A stretch of DNA of 64,000 bases, taken from positions 21,195,673-21,259,672 of the forward strand of contig JAJEKV010000006.1 of the NCBI GenBank assembly GCA_021234155.1. The letters are read 5' to 3'. Of the stretch, positions 12,904-25,080 are shown piece after piece. Positions within the stretch are counted from its first letter, which is position 1, and every line of letters starts with the position of its first letter. The translations under genes were made by a program, and so were the position numbers. Below the pieces are notes generated by a model. The model made no database searches. It was given only the letters and a program-made list of their open reading frames with translations, and was not told the DNA's origin. This DNA is from Isoetes taiwanensis (lineage: Eukaryota > Streptophyta > Lycopodiopsida > Isoetales > Isoetaceae).

Positions 12904-14697
12904 TCACGCTAGACACCGGAGTGCGGACTCGATCACTTCTGCCATAAGCCGAGAATGGGGGATCAAGCCGATGCTTCCACGGAATGCATGGTAATTCTCT
13001 ACGTCTGTAACACTCTCTAGCATTTTCTCCAGTCCTTCAATTATGCCCTTCTCTATCAATCTCCTTGCAAACCATTCATCTTTCTGCGCAATACCTCTCG
13101 CAAATTCCACCGCATAGCGCCTCAACCTCGGGTGGCGCCCTGTTACAGTTGCTGGCTTCCGAATCAACTCCATGACGAACTCGGTAACCTCTTCTTTGCC
13201 TACATTTTCGAATATTGCTTTCAACTCTATCTCAGACGCATTTTCTATCACTTTAGCTGCCAGCCCTAACGCGGCTTCTTGCTCCTTTGCCCTGCTTTCC
13301 ATGGCTTTTTTCAACTCAACAGGTAATGTTGCTGATATTTTTTCTTTTTCCAAATCAGTTGCATGTTCATACAGAGCTCTTAATATTTTCGCTGCACGAA
13401 TCCCCAACTTGGGCTTATTTAACTGCTTAATAATGGCCTCCAGAGACTTTTCATTGTATTTGTCATCATAGGATCTATGCCCTAAAATTCGGTTGCAGTT
13501 TTTAGGGCTACCAAGAGCAAGAAGATCAAGTGCTTCTCCTGCTTTAATTGCAACGTCTAACTTTTCTTCTTCTGGACCTTCCAAATCTCTCAAGAACAAG
13601 AACTTGAGATGCAATATTATGGCTACCGAAGTTGCCAATGCTTTCTCTGATTTCACCACATCTAATGCTAAACTCGTTAGCAGATCTATGGCGTGACCTT
13701 GCAGTTTTGGATGATGATTTCCATGTTCTAGAATGGCTCGGAGATTGCTGAGGACAAAACAGTTTTTTGCAATATCTTTTCTTAGACCAATTCCTGCATC
13801 TCCAGGTGTAGATGCAATAGCTTTTAGTAGTTCCAATGATTTCTGAATTATTTCAAATTCCAGCTCATCCTCTGCACGTCAATGTCCTCCTTTTCTATGA
13901 AGGATACTAGTTTTGCAATGATACCCCTAGATCTACCAATGGTGAAACAGTTTTTAGGATCTTTAGAAAGCCCTAAAAGTGTACTGAGTCCCAAGACTTT
14001 AAGCTCATTAGCCACTGCCACAGAAGTTGGATCACTTTGATCAAAACCATCATCTGCAAGCAAAGAATGATACCCCCAACAGCCCCTGCTGTTGATGCAA
14101 TTTTAAAGTAATAATTACTGACACTATTCACAAGATTTCTACAATCCAGGCTGCAGCCCTCCTCATCTCCCTTTCATTCTTACCCTTCCAAGTAATCATC
14201 TCCAACAGTCGCCAATTGCACCAGGTGTGCTGCCTATTTTTCTTATACTCAGCTGCAAATTGGTCCTTTCTTGTCACAAATATTGACAGAATAGTGACGC
14301 CTCCTTGTTGCTCCTTTGCATCATCAGATTGAAGCTTTTTATGGAAAATTCAACTAGGTCCTTGTCCAGACCTTCAAATGTGTGCCCACTAAGACAGTGA
14401 TTGTAAACTTCAGAAAAGAACTCCTCCACCATGTTGAGGTGATTTGATGTTAGTTTGCTCTTCTCAGTGACATGTTGCAGCAATTTTGCCAAGAGATCAT
14501 ATATGTCCAGTAAGACCGCCTATCAAGAAAAATAGAAGCTTCAACAAGGATCATTGCATAGAATAAATACGCAGCGCCAGTAGATTTCGCCTCTTAGGTT
14601 TGGCATTGAAATTATGCTGAATCAGTCTAAGCAAAGATAATGTGATACTGACCAAAGCAGATAGAACCTCCAGCAGGTGAAGGAAGAGACCCATGTT
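12904..14697 (-). CDS. exon 2 of the BLE2-like gene, ARM-like domain, six frame changes
   Basis: Conserved BLE2-family segments run in the right order but in rotating frames. Changes fall near 14560-14595 (after AKPKRRN), 14495-14525 (after SYWTYMIS), 14300-14345 (after VEFSIKSF), about 14135 (after AAWIVEI), about 14070 (after TAGAVGGIIL) and about 13860 (after EKEDIDVQR). Within each piece the frame is open and conserved. The last 310 codons are uninterrupted to a TAG at the gene end and contain the helical ARM-type repeats. The exon may be undisrupted in the living plant. Confidence 0.8.
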
Positions 14698-15576
14698 CTG
14701 CACAGAAAGGATTTGTGCCAAAGGAACCACTGAGCATTGTTTGGCAACCATTTCCGAAAGTGTAAAGATTGTTGTCATTATCATCCTCTGTATTAGAATT
14801 ATTGCTTGCTGCTTTATCATGGGTCTCATCATGAGAGGAGTCCCTTCTTCTCCTTACGCACACTTTGTTCGTGGAGATACGGCAACATTTGGTTGATAAA
14901 TATCTGAAGGGAGGCTAGTTGAACCAATTCTGTTGCTTTTCACAAAGACAGTGCCCCACAAGGATGATATCTTAGACCCAGCATTCTTGAGCATGACCTC
15001 TTTGCTTCTGCTAAAAATCCTTGTGCCTTCTGTCATGAGCAATCCAGTGACGACCCAGAAATCTATCTCCTGCATATCACCTCCCAATCCACCAATCAGA
15101 ACTACAGTGGCCCAAATGAAGGCCAGTTTTCCCAAAAGCACTTGCCGCTTTTTTTCCAAGAACTGCCAGTCTGACGGCAAGCAAGGTGAGCTCTTGCTCA
15201 GGAGCTTGGTATTTTTATCTTGAGATTTCATGGTTTCAGATCTAACAAGTGATGGATTCATTGCTTCAAATTGAGGGGCAAAAGGACCTGGAGTTTGGGG
15301 GGTCTCAGGCTCTATAAATGCAACAGCTTTGGCTGCTTCAATATCGCCATGCTGGGGATCAAAGTTTACTCTCTTCATTGCGGCCTCAGGCTTGGGAAGC
15401 AAGCATTCAATTGTAATGTTGGGGAAGAATAAAGTAGCTCTTGGGCATGAACAATGTTGATACAAAGTTGTTGCACAGAGGCATGCAATATTAAACTGAA
15501 ATTTTAGCTGTCTATCGTCATCATAATCATCATCATGGGGTTTGACGAGCTTCTTGGTATCTGGATGATTGCGCAT
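12904..15576 (-). CDS. BLE2-like armadillo-repeat membrane-associated protein, frameshifted in this sequence
   Basis: This is the clearest host gene. Reading leftward, exon 1 (15576-14881) opens with an acidic leader and at residues 147-163 has LLGKLAFIWATVVLIGG, a membrane segment, followed by IDFWVVTGLL and EGTRIFSR (residues 171-190), the hallmark of the plant BLE2 (brassinolide-enhanced) family. A probable 183-bp intron follows. Exon 2 starts with another hydrophobic stretch (LEVLSALVSITLSLLRL), then FYAMILVEASIFL, EEFFSEVYNHCLSG and finally a 310-codon open frame (13836-12904) with the ARM-like C-terminal half: SNLRAILEHG, LLTSLALD, AGEALDLLAL, RAAKILRAL, LRRYAVEFA and HSRLMAEVIESAL. From memory of the family this order is colinear with complete BLE2-like proteins. 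Six one-base losses put the pieces in different frames. Molecular function is unknown; the family is linked to brassinosteroid response only through a rice member. Start chosen as the first ATG of the long frame; a downstream ATG at residue 67 is possible. Confidence 0.85.
14698..14880 (-). other. probable intron of the BLE2-like gene
   Basis: Donor GTATCT follows codon 232. The acceptor is the pyrimidine-rich TTTCTGTGCAG directly before AACATGGGTCTC. Length is 183 bp, a normal size for a plant intron. Splicing joins phase 0 to phase 0 and puts the hydrophobic stretch of exon 2 in frame with exon 1. An alternative donor a few bases away cannot be excluded without RNA evidence. Confidence 0.6.
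14881..15576 (-). CDS. exon 1 of the BLE2-like gene
   Basis: The exon gives 232 codons ending in ...IYQPNVA, with an Asp-rich patch at residues 15-21, a low-complexity Pro/Thr region (PETPQTPGP, residues 90-98) and the membrane hairpin LLGKLAFIWATVVLIGG / IDFWVVTGLL. The open frame runs eight codons past the proposed donor GCC|GTATCT before stopping. Splicing there keeps phase 0 with exon 2. Confidence 0.7.
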
Positions 15577-18245
15577 TGAATGGAGTGTATTGGATGGTCA
15601 ATGGAGAGCATGAAATACGTGTGTAAAACAAGGCACTAGTTCGTCAATTACTAACTACGATGTAACCATCTTTTCTTACCCTGTCAATCAAGGGAGCCTA
15701 TTGTAACTAGTTCGGGTCCCATGACAACATTACCATTACGCATTGCAAGACTAAATCTTACTACAACATTATTAAATTAGTATTTATTTATCCCATATGT
15801 TGTGCATAGTTATTAGTATTTATTTATCCAGTGTTTGTTCTAGGGTTGAAGTTGCCATCATGATGTTGTGCATTGACTTTTTTTTTGGTCGAGTTTGCAA
15901 GTTGAGTCATCCAGATACAATATGAATTCAGAAGATTACTGCTACAAGGTTTTGGACATAAGACATTTGTGCTAGCAAGTGTTTTTTCAATAGAGTTGGC
16001 ATGGATAATTGTACTAAAATAAAACGTGGCAAATGTGGGCGTGGCTTACGTTTAACAAAAATCATGGACACAAATAATTGGAACTAACGGTGTGGTGGCC
16101 ATGTTTGTTATATTTTTGAAGTCAGTTGTAGTGCCCCATTGTTAGTAGGTTGGGTTTGTTAGATATATAAGGTTAGCCATCTATAAGGTTAGCTATCTAG
16201 ATCGTCCAAGTTATAAGCCAAATCTTGTTGTTAAAATTTTAGGGTTTCATCCCCAACGTATCTTTCTTTTCACAGGGGCGCATGGCCAAGGCCGCCGCCA
16301 ACATTTCTTTCCCAACCCCCAGGTGTCACCTTCAACCCAAGTAATCGCCCATGTCTTTGTCATAACACGAACCCAGTTGGCCAAGAAATATTTCTTCTTT
16401 CGACACTGTAACCTTCGAACCAAAGTAATCTAACCATGTCATGTCTTTGTCATGACATGAACCTAGTGAAAGTTTTTCAACATGCAGCTCATTGATGTTA
16501 GTGTTTATCATTGAATATCTAAGAGAAATATTTATGCTTCCGCCTTCTCAAGAGCTTTCAAGGGCTATTGTGTAATCAATTTGGTGGAAGAATATCTAAA
16601 AGAATGAAAAGAAATAGTTGTGCACTCTTAACATCCTGGCAAAGCATGAAATCAATCTACACATTAGACCTATCCATGCATGTTAAAACAACTTTACTAC
16701 CCCCCATAGCCCACTAGACAAAATGTGTCGCAAACAAACTGAATCAACCAATTTGAAATAACTAGTTCAAAATTCCAATTCCATTGTAGCTCACCAAAGC
16801 AACAAAAGCTAAAACAACATATTATATTCATTGTTGGTTGCCCTATGGGACTGCAGCAAGCACCATAATTGTTGCATAACCCATTGGGGTTGTCGTATAG
16901 AGAATGTGTATATAGACTTTTCACGTATGACTATCACTTATGGATTTTAGCAAACATGTTTCTAGTTACTTATTTCCTATATAATTGAAGCCTACTTTGT
17001 GTACATACATAAATGAACACTTTATTTCCCGAAATCAGGAAGTCGACAAACACACTTTGGTTTTATACTTAGATAAGCCAAAAACTTATTTAAATGTCTA
17101 AAACATCCTAATATATTTAGAACATCAAATGAAAAATATTATTAAGCAACAATCGATCTAAAAATCATGGCAATCCATGACACTCATTTGATAATCGCCA
17201 AACGTCTTCTAACCGCAATATAGCAAGACCGTGGCTACCACAACCCACTTAGTCGATCGTGACTTAAGAATGCATGTAAGGTACTAAGATTAGTCGATAC
17301 AATTTAACCAATGGAATGAGCAACCAATATCGAAACATGTAAATTAGAAATGTTCTACCAAACATGTTCTAAGAAAGCAAAGTTACATGGACCTAAGTTC
17401 TTAAATATATTCACACAATGCTAATGCAAATAGTGCATGTTCCAAACATGTTCTATCTAATCCAAAGAAAGCAAAGTTATTCCGACCTTAATTTCATAAA
17501 TATATTGACACAATGCTAATGCAAACAAAGGCATGATAGATAGAACTACATAAAAAGGGACACAACAAAGGCCTATATACCTCATTTGCGCTTTCAAACC
17601 TGTTAAGCTCGTTCAAAATTAACGTCGATATAGCCCGCGACATATACCCTCTTCCTTTCATGATGGAATCAAATCGTGATGTGGCATCTCGCCAAGGGTA
17701 TTTGTCTTCCTATATTGAACCAAACACAACTAAACTATTAAGCAATAAAAATCTGCCATCACTTCTAAAGTTCAAAGAACTGGAGAATCTGATAAATTAG
17801 ATCATTCCTAGCCAGTGGTAACAAAACATGCACAACTTAGTGTGCACTGTTCAAGAGCTTCTTCGTAAATGGATGCCAATAATGATGGCAACATAGACAT
17901 ATGCATGCAAATCTTTCATTTGAAGAGCTCACTCCCCAGTGCATCTGTGACACAGAAGTTTGGTAAATAATAAGAGCAATTAAATATTATACAAAGCAGA
18001 GGATAAAGATTTGAAAGAAACAGAGGATTGCCAACTCCCATAGCATAGGCCGGGAACTCCTTAAACACAGCCCTAGATTTGCAGAAAAAATGGGCAAGAG
18101 GAATGCGTGTATATTTAATGCGGCAAAACAATCGGATAGTATTTTCTTTCCCAAGCTACACCTAGAAACTGGAGCTTTACCTTGGGACCTGCGGCTTTCA
18201 TCTTCTGTAAGAAGGTAGATATGAATTGAGAGCAGAAGCTGGTAA
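15577..18245. other. intergenic sequence upstream of the ARM-repeat gene
   Basis: No gene recognised. It would contain the promoter of the minus-strand gene, but no TATA box or element could be assigned with confidence. Segments at about 15720-15860 (TACTACAACATTATTAAATTAG, TTTATCCCATATG) resemble 11040-11110, suggesting a dispersed repeat. A local duplication lies at 17358-17525. Confidence 0.5.
17358..17525 (+). repeat. tandem duplication, about 84-bp units
   Basis: CCAAACATGTTCTA ... GAAAGCAAAGTTA ... AATATATT.ACACAATGC occurs twice in direct succession (17358-17430 and 17442-17525). The second copy carries a small insertion (TCTAATCCAAA). Confidence 0.7.
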
Positions 18246-18660
18246 AGAATCGTGGAGAATCTAGCAGAATCTAAGTGCATCCTCATAAAATCTTTGAGAA
18301 TCTAGAAGAATCTTGATGGAATCTTCGAGAATCTAAGGGAATCTACATAGAATCTAAGGGAATCTACATAGAATCTAACGAAATCTAGGGGAATCTGCAT
18401 AGAATTTTGGAGAATCTAAAGGATTCTTGTGATAACGTTTGAAAATATAGAGGAATCTTCATGGAATCTTAAGAATCTAGGGGAAGCTTTGTGGAATCTT
18501 TCACATTAAGTGTGTTTAGTAGGAAAATCTTGATAGAATCTAATGGAATCTAAGAGAATCTATATAGAATCCAGAAAAATTTGGGATAATCTTTGAGAAT
18601 CTAGGGGAATCTTAAGAGAATCTTAAGTAATCGATAAGATTAAGAGAATCTAAGGGAATC
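18246..18660 (+). repeat. GAATCT-type degenerate minisatellite array, block 1a
   Basis: A long run of imperfect units of about 10-16 bases built from GAATCT, for example GAATCTAAGGGAATCT and GAATCTTGATGGAATCT. Units vary in length and sequence, but the GAATCT core recurs throughout. It yields short nonsense frames rich in R, F, S, K, I and P on the opposite strand; these are repeat by-products, not genes. Confidence 0.85.
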
Positions 18661-18735
18661 TTCCAACGAATAGTGCTTTGGCATCGTTCGCTTGTAGGGC
18701 TTCGAACTAATGTGATCGAATCTAAGAATCCCTTT
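18661..18735 (+). repeat. truncated spacer-module remnant
   Basis: The bases GTGCTTTGGCATCGTT ... AATGTGATCGAATCTAAGAATC match the right end of the conserved spacer that elsewhere precedes each GAATCT array (20365-20430, 44120-44170). Only the last approximately 75 bases of the spacer are present here. Confidence 0.6.
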
Positions 18736-19800
18736 TGGAAACTTAGAATTTTACGTAATCTATGGAAAACCTTGAGAATGTATGGAAATCTTCATAGAAT
18801 CTAAGGGGATCTAGGAGAATCCACATAGAAACATGGGGGGAATCTAGAGAATCTTGAGATAATCTTTAGGAAGCTCAGGGAACCTCAACAAAATTAGGAA
18901 TTTATGGGAATCTCAAGAGAATCATAGAGAATCTAGCAAAATCTGAAAGATCCTCATAAAATCTTTGAGAAACTACAGGAATCTTGGTGGAATCTTCTAG
19001 AATCTATGGGAATCTTTGTAGAATTTTTGGAGAATCTAGAGGATTCTTGCATAATGTTTGAAAATCTAGAGGAATTTTATAGAATCTTAAGAATCTAGGG
19101 GAAGCTTTATGGAATCTTAGGGAATCTTTCACACCAAGCGTGTTTAGTAGAAGAATCTTGATAGAATTTAAGGTGATCTAAGAATCTATATAGAATCTTG
19201 AGAGAATCTAGAGAAAATTAGGGATAATATTTGAGAATCTAGGGGAATCTTAAGAGAATCTTAAATATTCTATGGGATTAAGAGAATCTAAGGGAATCTT
19301 CATAAGATCTTTGATAATCTAGGATACTTTTTCCCCTAATCTTGAAGAATCTAAGAGAATCTCTATAAAATCTTCATTGGATGGCTCGTAATCTAGCAAA
19401 ATCTAAGCCAATCTTCATAAAAATCTTTGAGAATTTAGGGGAACCTTGGTGGAATCTACAAGAATCTAAGGAATTTCTATAGAATCTAAGGGAATCTACA
19501 AAGAATCTAAGAGAATCTAAGAGAATCTAGGAGAATCTACATAGAATTTCTGAGAATATAGGCGATTAAAGGGAATCTAAGATAATCTATATAGAATCTT
19601 GAGGAATCTAGGAGAAAATTTGGGATACTCTTTGAGAATCTAGGGGAATCCAAAAAGAATCTTAAGTAATATGTGGGATTAAGAGAATCTAAGGGAATCT
19701 TCATTAAATGTTTGAGAATCTAGGAGACTTTTTCTTGAATCTTGGAGAATCTAAGAGAAGCTTTAATAGTATCTTCATTGGATGGCTCAAAATTTGTGTA
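18736..19800 (+). repeat. GAATCT-type minisatellite array, block 1b
   Basis: About 1.06 kb of the same GAATCT units, in the same orientation. Higher-order repetition is visible: the string around 18350-18660 (GTGTTTAGTAG.A.AATCTTGATAGAAT ...) recurs near 19140-19290 with the same neighbours, so segments of several hundred bases were duplicated inside the array. Confidence 0.85.
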
Positions 19801-20450
19801 CTTCCTTATAGTACAACCACTTGTCATTATATATATATCATTTCATTATCTTAATATGTATATAGAAACTCATGGGGGTGGTCATAAAATAGCACATTAC
19901 ATATAAAGTTTTGATCTTGGCCTTGGATAAAAAGTTGGTGAGGTGGCATAGCCTAAGCCCTTGATTTTTGATGGGGGCATGCATGAGTCATGCATGGGGC
20001 ATACACCCCATCTCCGGAACCGTTGGATCAAAGGGGAAGGCTAAATCCTAGCCCTTGATTTTTATGGGGAAGGTGCAAGGAAGATGCCAAAAAGTGAATT
20101 TGGTGTAGCAGATCTTAACCGTTAGATCAAAAGGTGAGCATAAATCCTAGCCATTAACTTTTTAATATTAAATTAGTTTTTTTTTAAAGGAGGTGAGGTG
20201 GCACCTTCATTAATAAGAAAAAGTAATGAGGTGGCAAAGTATTTATTAGTGGACATGCTAGGAAGCTTCCTTTCGTTTAATCGCCTTAAAAAGGACGTAG
20301 CTTGCGGTAGAGGGGTCGGATGAAGATGAGGGCCACGCCATTGAATTCCTCTCGTCGAGAACTTCTCAATGAGTGGTGTTTTGACACTATTTTGTCGCAG
20401 TTGGAGCCAACATGATCGAACATTAAGAATCTTTTTGGAATGTTCGAGTT
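19801..20450 (+). repeat. conserved spacer module of the GAATCT family, block 1
   Basis: Non-coding spacer about 0.65 kb long. Its landmarks in order are TAGAAACTC near 19862; GCATGCATGAGTCATGCATG at 19978; GTTGGATCAAAGGGGAAGG; TCCTAGCCCTTGATTTTT; a second GTTAGATCAAAAGG; TTTAAAGGAGGTGAGGTGGCA; AAGCTTCC; and ATTCCTCTCGTCGAGAACTT just before the next array. The same landmarks in the same order occur at 51661-52315 and, more divergently, at 43675-44160, 45316-45950 and 49906-50396. Confidence 0.85.
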
Positions 20451-21225
20451 TCAAGGAATCTATGGTAAGTTGAGGGAATCTAGGAGAATCTTTATAGGAT
20501 CTTAAGGAATCTAGAGGAATATTATGAGAATCTTAGAGAATCTATGGGAATCTCAAGAGAGCATCTTTGAGAATGTAAGGGAATCTTGATAAAATCTTTA
20601 AGAACATAGAGAAAACTTGATGGAATCTTGGGGAGTCTAGGGGAATCTTCATATAATCTATGGGAACTAGAGGAATCTCAAGAAAATCTATAGGAATCTC
20701 AAGTGCTTCTTTGGGAATCTAGGGGAATCTTGATAAAATCTTTAAGAACGTAGAAGAATCTTAATGGAATCTTAGAGAATCTAGGAGAATCTTGATAGAA
20801 TCTTGGAGAATCTAGAGGAATCTTGAGGTGTTCTTTTGGAATCTAGGGGAATCTTTAAAGAATCTTAGGGAATCTCAAATGAATCTTTGGGAATCTAGGA
20901 GAATCTAAAGGAATCTTCATAAAATCTTTAAGAATCTATGGGAATCTTAATGGAATCTCGAAGAATCTAGGAATATCTTGATAGAATCTTGGAGAATCTA
21001 GAGGAATCTTGGGGGTAAGTTTTTGGAATCTAGGGAATCTTTAGAAATCTTTGGGAATCTTAATAAAATCCAGGGGAATCTCCATAAAATCTTAATAATC
21101 TAGGGGAATCTTTGTAGAACATTAAGAATCTAAGAAAATCTTTAGTAGGAGAATCTTCCTAAAAGTTTTGAGAATTTAAGGATATCTTGATGGAATTTTA
21201 GAGAATCTCAAGTCTTCATAGAATC
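20451..21225 (+). repeat. GAATCT-type minisatellite array, block 1c
   Basis: This array matches the array at 52316-53140 almost unit for unit. Shared idiosyncrasies include AGTGCTTCTTTGGGAATCT and GGGTGTTCTTTTGGAATC-type steps, and both end ATAGAATCTGCGGGCTTTATG. It is therefore a copy of the same duplicated segment, not an independent expansion. Confidence 0.85.
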
Positions 21226-21565
21226 TGCGGGCTTTATGAAGTCCCTCATATTACAAACACTTGTATATATAAAAACTATTCTATGTGTGCCGGAAAGGAT
21301 GTACCCATGCTATATAGAGATTAATGCCTAATCGGTCCGATTGGAGATGGAGGGCCATGATGTCGCCACCCCAGAGGGAATTCATGCATGGGCATCAAAA
21401 TGTCATGGGGAGGGTCATGCATGGGCATGCATGGGGTTTTGCCCCACATCTCAATGCCGTTGGATCGAGGGAGAAGGTGTGATCCCAGCCATTAAATGTG
21501 GCTAAGAAAATGCTAGGAAGGTGAAAGAATTGGGACCTTTAATCTCGGCAAGAAATTTAGGAAAG
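21226..21565 (+). repeat. partial spacer module of the GAATCT family
   Basis: After the array come AGTCCCTCATATTACAAACA and ATTCTATGTGTGCCGGAAAG, then a stretch with the GGGTCATGCATGGGCATGCATGG theme and GTTGGATCGAGGGAGAAGG. The A half of the spacer is recognisable but diverged; the GGAGGTGAGGTGG half is missing. Confidence 0.6.
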
Positions 21566-24500
21566 CTCATTTTGGTAGCTCGTTAGTCATTTATTGCAAA
21601 GGAAAGGTGCATGTCGTCAGTAAATATTGCAAGTAAATGAAAAGGCACAAAAATAAATATTGCATTGGGAGGTGGCGGTTTGTTTTTAATGAAAAGGCAC
21701 AAAAATAAATTAAATTAAAGACACAGATGTTTGGCTGACAAAGAGGGATTGTTCTACCGAAAATGTACAGCATCTTTTGCCGTAGAATGATGATTCAAGA
21801 TTATTAGGGTGAAGGAAGATGAATATGAAAGCAGGTGCGGAAGTGATATTTTGGAAGGTGGATTTGGCAATGAATAGAATCGCGGAACCTTCCGAAAGAA
21901 AAAGACCAACGCCACTTTCAAGGCAAGTTCAAGAAATGGAAGCGCAAGAATACATCTTCTTCGTTTGGGTTGTCTTGTATGGATTTATCGTTGTTGATCT
22001 TGAATGGGTTTGGGTTTTGCAGCTTCTTTAATGATGTCCACATCAAAGAGAGGCGTGCGAGGAACTCTGGTGGTCATAATTGTTCGGCTCTTTGGAACCA
22101 TTTGCAACAACATTGATCACTCCGGAGACAAGGTTAGTCGCGTACTATTTTTTTCTACGGATTTGCCCATCATTTTTGCAAAAATGAGCTCTCGTTTTGC
22201 TTTTCCATGAAGAATTTTGTTTGTGATAGTGTGTTTTGTGTTTGGGATGGAAAAGGAAAAAAGCTGGGTCCGATTCAATGATTTTATTGCGGATCTTGAT
22301 GAACCGAAGTGATCTTTTGATCTTTTTCGTGATCGAGCTATGGGTTATCTTAAATTGAGCTTGTTGGATTGTTTATATGATCTTGTGGGATCACGATGGG
22401 TCGGTTCGGTGGCTTCAACAACAAGAAATAATAAGGCAGCACCCAAAGACAATCTTTCTTTCAAATATCGACCAAAGTTCTTGTTTACTATGTCGAAGCA
22501 GTGTACTTCTACCTTGCAAATCCTCACAAATCTAGCTCCGGCGTGGTGCAAATCCTTAAGGGCTTTAATCCGGCTTCTTGGCCCATATTATTTTATGGCG
22601 GGGCTCAAGCTGGCCGAATCTTGAGCGAGGTAGACTGGATCGGGATCAACTGAATTTTATGACCTTCGGTGAGTGCGAGTTGAAGTTTTATTCTTGGCAC
22701 TTTTGTTGTTATGAAATACAAGCATTCTTGCATTTATCACCTTGATCTAGCATGAAATTTGAAAATCTTTACCGGATTAGGTAAAATGCGGAATCTCGGA
22801 GCTCTTTTTGCCGTCATTTTTTTAGCTCTTTAGTAATGAAAACAAGAGAAAGCATGTTTTCGATTAGAAGCCAAAGATTTAAGAAATGTTTATGGTATAC
22901 TGAGGTAACTAGGTTTTAAATGTGGAGTTCTCGATGGGATAGCGGCATTGGGGTTGTTTCAAAATTTCTCTTCAATTGCAAGAGGAGAAGGAATAAAAAT
23001 CACGCCAAATCCGACGAGAACAATGCTAAGAGCAAGGGATCCACCACGATAACATATGATCACAAAGAATACATCAAGCTTTCCGGATCTAAATGTCGCA
23101 CATCATTTACGATAAGCGGACGTAAAAATCTGAGTTTGAAAAGTTCACGATGCGCCAATAAAGCATGTTTTCAAAACATTTAGTTTTAGTAAAGAAGATT
23201 TGAAGCTCAAGAAGAGGGTGGCCGAGGATGCAACAATTTCAAAATGTTCTCGTTTGAGGCCATGATAAGCGCATATATGGCGGTGCAAGAACAAAGCGAT
23301 TTTCACGATTCGGATGTACCATCCAAGCTTCTCTTTCGCGGTAGATATCATAAAAAATCAATCCTCCATTGCCTTTGGGTTTTGCAGCAAATGGTGTTAT
23401 ATGTGCCTGTGTGGTATCTATTCCGGCGGGAGAAATAATCCATAAACCTTTTTCTTCTGTGTCCAAAAGTTCAAAAAGCCATAGCTCTTTGTGAGTGATG
23501 AATATATTAGGGTCTTCAATCGACCATGGCGTGGTTGTGCCCGAGGTATTCCTAACATTCGAGGAGGGATTTTTGTTTTACGCTTGTGGAGAATTCAATT
23601 CGGGGAGCTTGATTTTGGTTGGGGCGTGGCCAATCTATCTTGAGGTCTGTGGTGAATGACAGTAGAATTTGTTCTACTTCTTTCCAATAGCACGAGAAGA
23701 TGGGCTTAATGCTTATTTAGCTCTTGAGCCTTCTCAGATATCCAATTCAAAGAATTCGGTCCAAATTTAGTATTCCTACCTCTCAAGCAAGAAAGCTTTA
23801 AAAAATCTATCGGTTACGTTTCAAAATTTGTACAATTGGGCTATGGCTTTAATTTGTCAAGAACTTAGTCTTGCTACTCCTAATGAAAGCTTTCTAAGAT
23901 CTATCTATGGCATATCCGTTCGTTTCAAAAGTCGTTTAAAGGTAACCAAAGGTTTTTCTTTTCCTAACGGTATTTTCCCTTTGTATTGATTTGTCTAATC
24001 AAAACAATTCAATGGGATATATACATGTAAATTCCTCTAAATTGATTGCATGCGGCCATAAAAGCCACTTGAGTGGCATTGACCCCCTAGGCCTATCTTG
24101 AGCTGCCACGTATCATACATTCCATCCCAGAAATGTTGCCTAATTGTGCGAATTTTTGTTGCAGGATATCTACTCCACATTCTTTTTTACATTTTGTTTT
24201 TGCAAAATATCTACTTCACATTCCAGATTCACATTAGAGGGCCAATGCCATCTGTTGCGGCCAGGTTTGTCGGCCAAGTAATAGAGGCACAATTAAGACT
24301 TCGGGCCATGGAGGCTTTTGATTCTGGCGTGCTTGGATAATGCCCTTTGTTGCAGCCTGTTTGTATGTTTGTCTTACGGGGATATATAGTCTATAGGCCA
24401 ATTCAATTGCTCTATGTCGCTTTTCATCCCTAATGAGCTTGTGTCTAAGGGTATTGCCTTAAAACCCCTCAATCAACCACTTTGGCAAATTCTATTCCTT

Positions 24501-24980
24501 CCAATGAAGTAGAAAAAACATTCCTCTCTATCTGCTAGAGAATGAATTTATTTTTGTGAATTCCAATAGTACTTAGCGACCATGGAAGTTGTGCGAAACC
24601 ACATCTGAAACTCCTAAAGAGGCGTATTTTTGATGGCCTTAATTGAAACATATCTCCGTTATCTAATCCTATGTAAAGTCTTGTGCAATATCATGAAATG
24701 TTGTCAAAAGCTTTCATTGTGCAAATGTCACAAAATGTTGTCAAAACGTTTTCTTTTTTTGCTTATCTCATCTAATAATATCAATTATATAAGTTAGAAC
24801 ATTGAAGCCATTTGGAATCTTTTAATGGTTACTTATCAAATGAGAAATAAGAAGATGGGTAGAATGTTGGATAAGGTAAAAGCATATGGTCTTACTATCA
24901 TAAATTTACTAGTAGCATAAATTTACTACTAGCATTAGCATTATCTTATCTTATTCTTGGTAGCCTTTTAATATTTGGTT
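21566..24980. other. anonymous sequence with short open frames, no recognised gene
   Basis: Short frames at 21819-22031, 22340-22624, 22920-23183 and 24098-24340 (plus strand) show no recognisable domain. The stretch 21.8-23.5 kb is slightly richer in balanced codons, with pieces in other frames such as SSSGVVQILKGFNPASW near 22534-22585, so a decayed gene or transposon interior is possible but cannot be assigned. Confidence 0.4.
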
Positions 24981-24993
24981 ATTGTGTTTGGTG

Positions 24994-25080
24994 ATGGGAC
25001 CTAGTCCCCAGGTTTTAGATGGGCTGTTGCCCTTGCATGTGCCGTCCCATAACCCGTTGGGTTCCTGTGGACGTAAAAAT
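24994..25080 (+). mobile_element. possible LINE 3' end preceding a TTATC tail
   Basis: The stretch GGTTTTAGATGGGCTGTTGC ... CCGTTGGGTTCCTGTGG ends directly in a simple pentanucleotide repeat. Some plant non-LTR retrotransposons end in short tandem repeats in place of poly(A), and a 5'-truncated copy would look like this. No reverse transcriptase sequence is present, so the assignment is inference. Confidence 0.35.

Noticed and set aside
13172-13696. Plus-strand open frames opposite the ARM-repeat gene
   Set aside because: Antisense shadows of the conserved minus-strand coding sequence; no motif of their own.
18246-21225. Possible CRISPR-like repeat-spacer structure in the GAATCT arrays
   Set aside because: Units are degenerate, of variable length, and have no unique constant-length spacers; the setting is eukaryotic and there are no cas genes.
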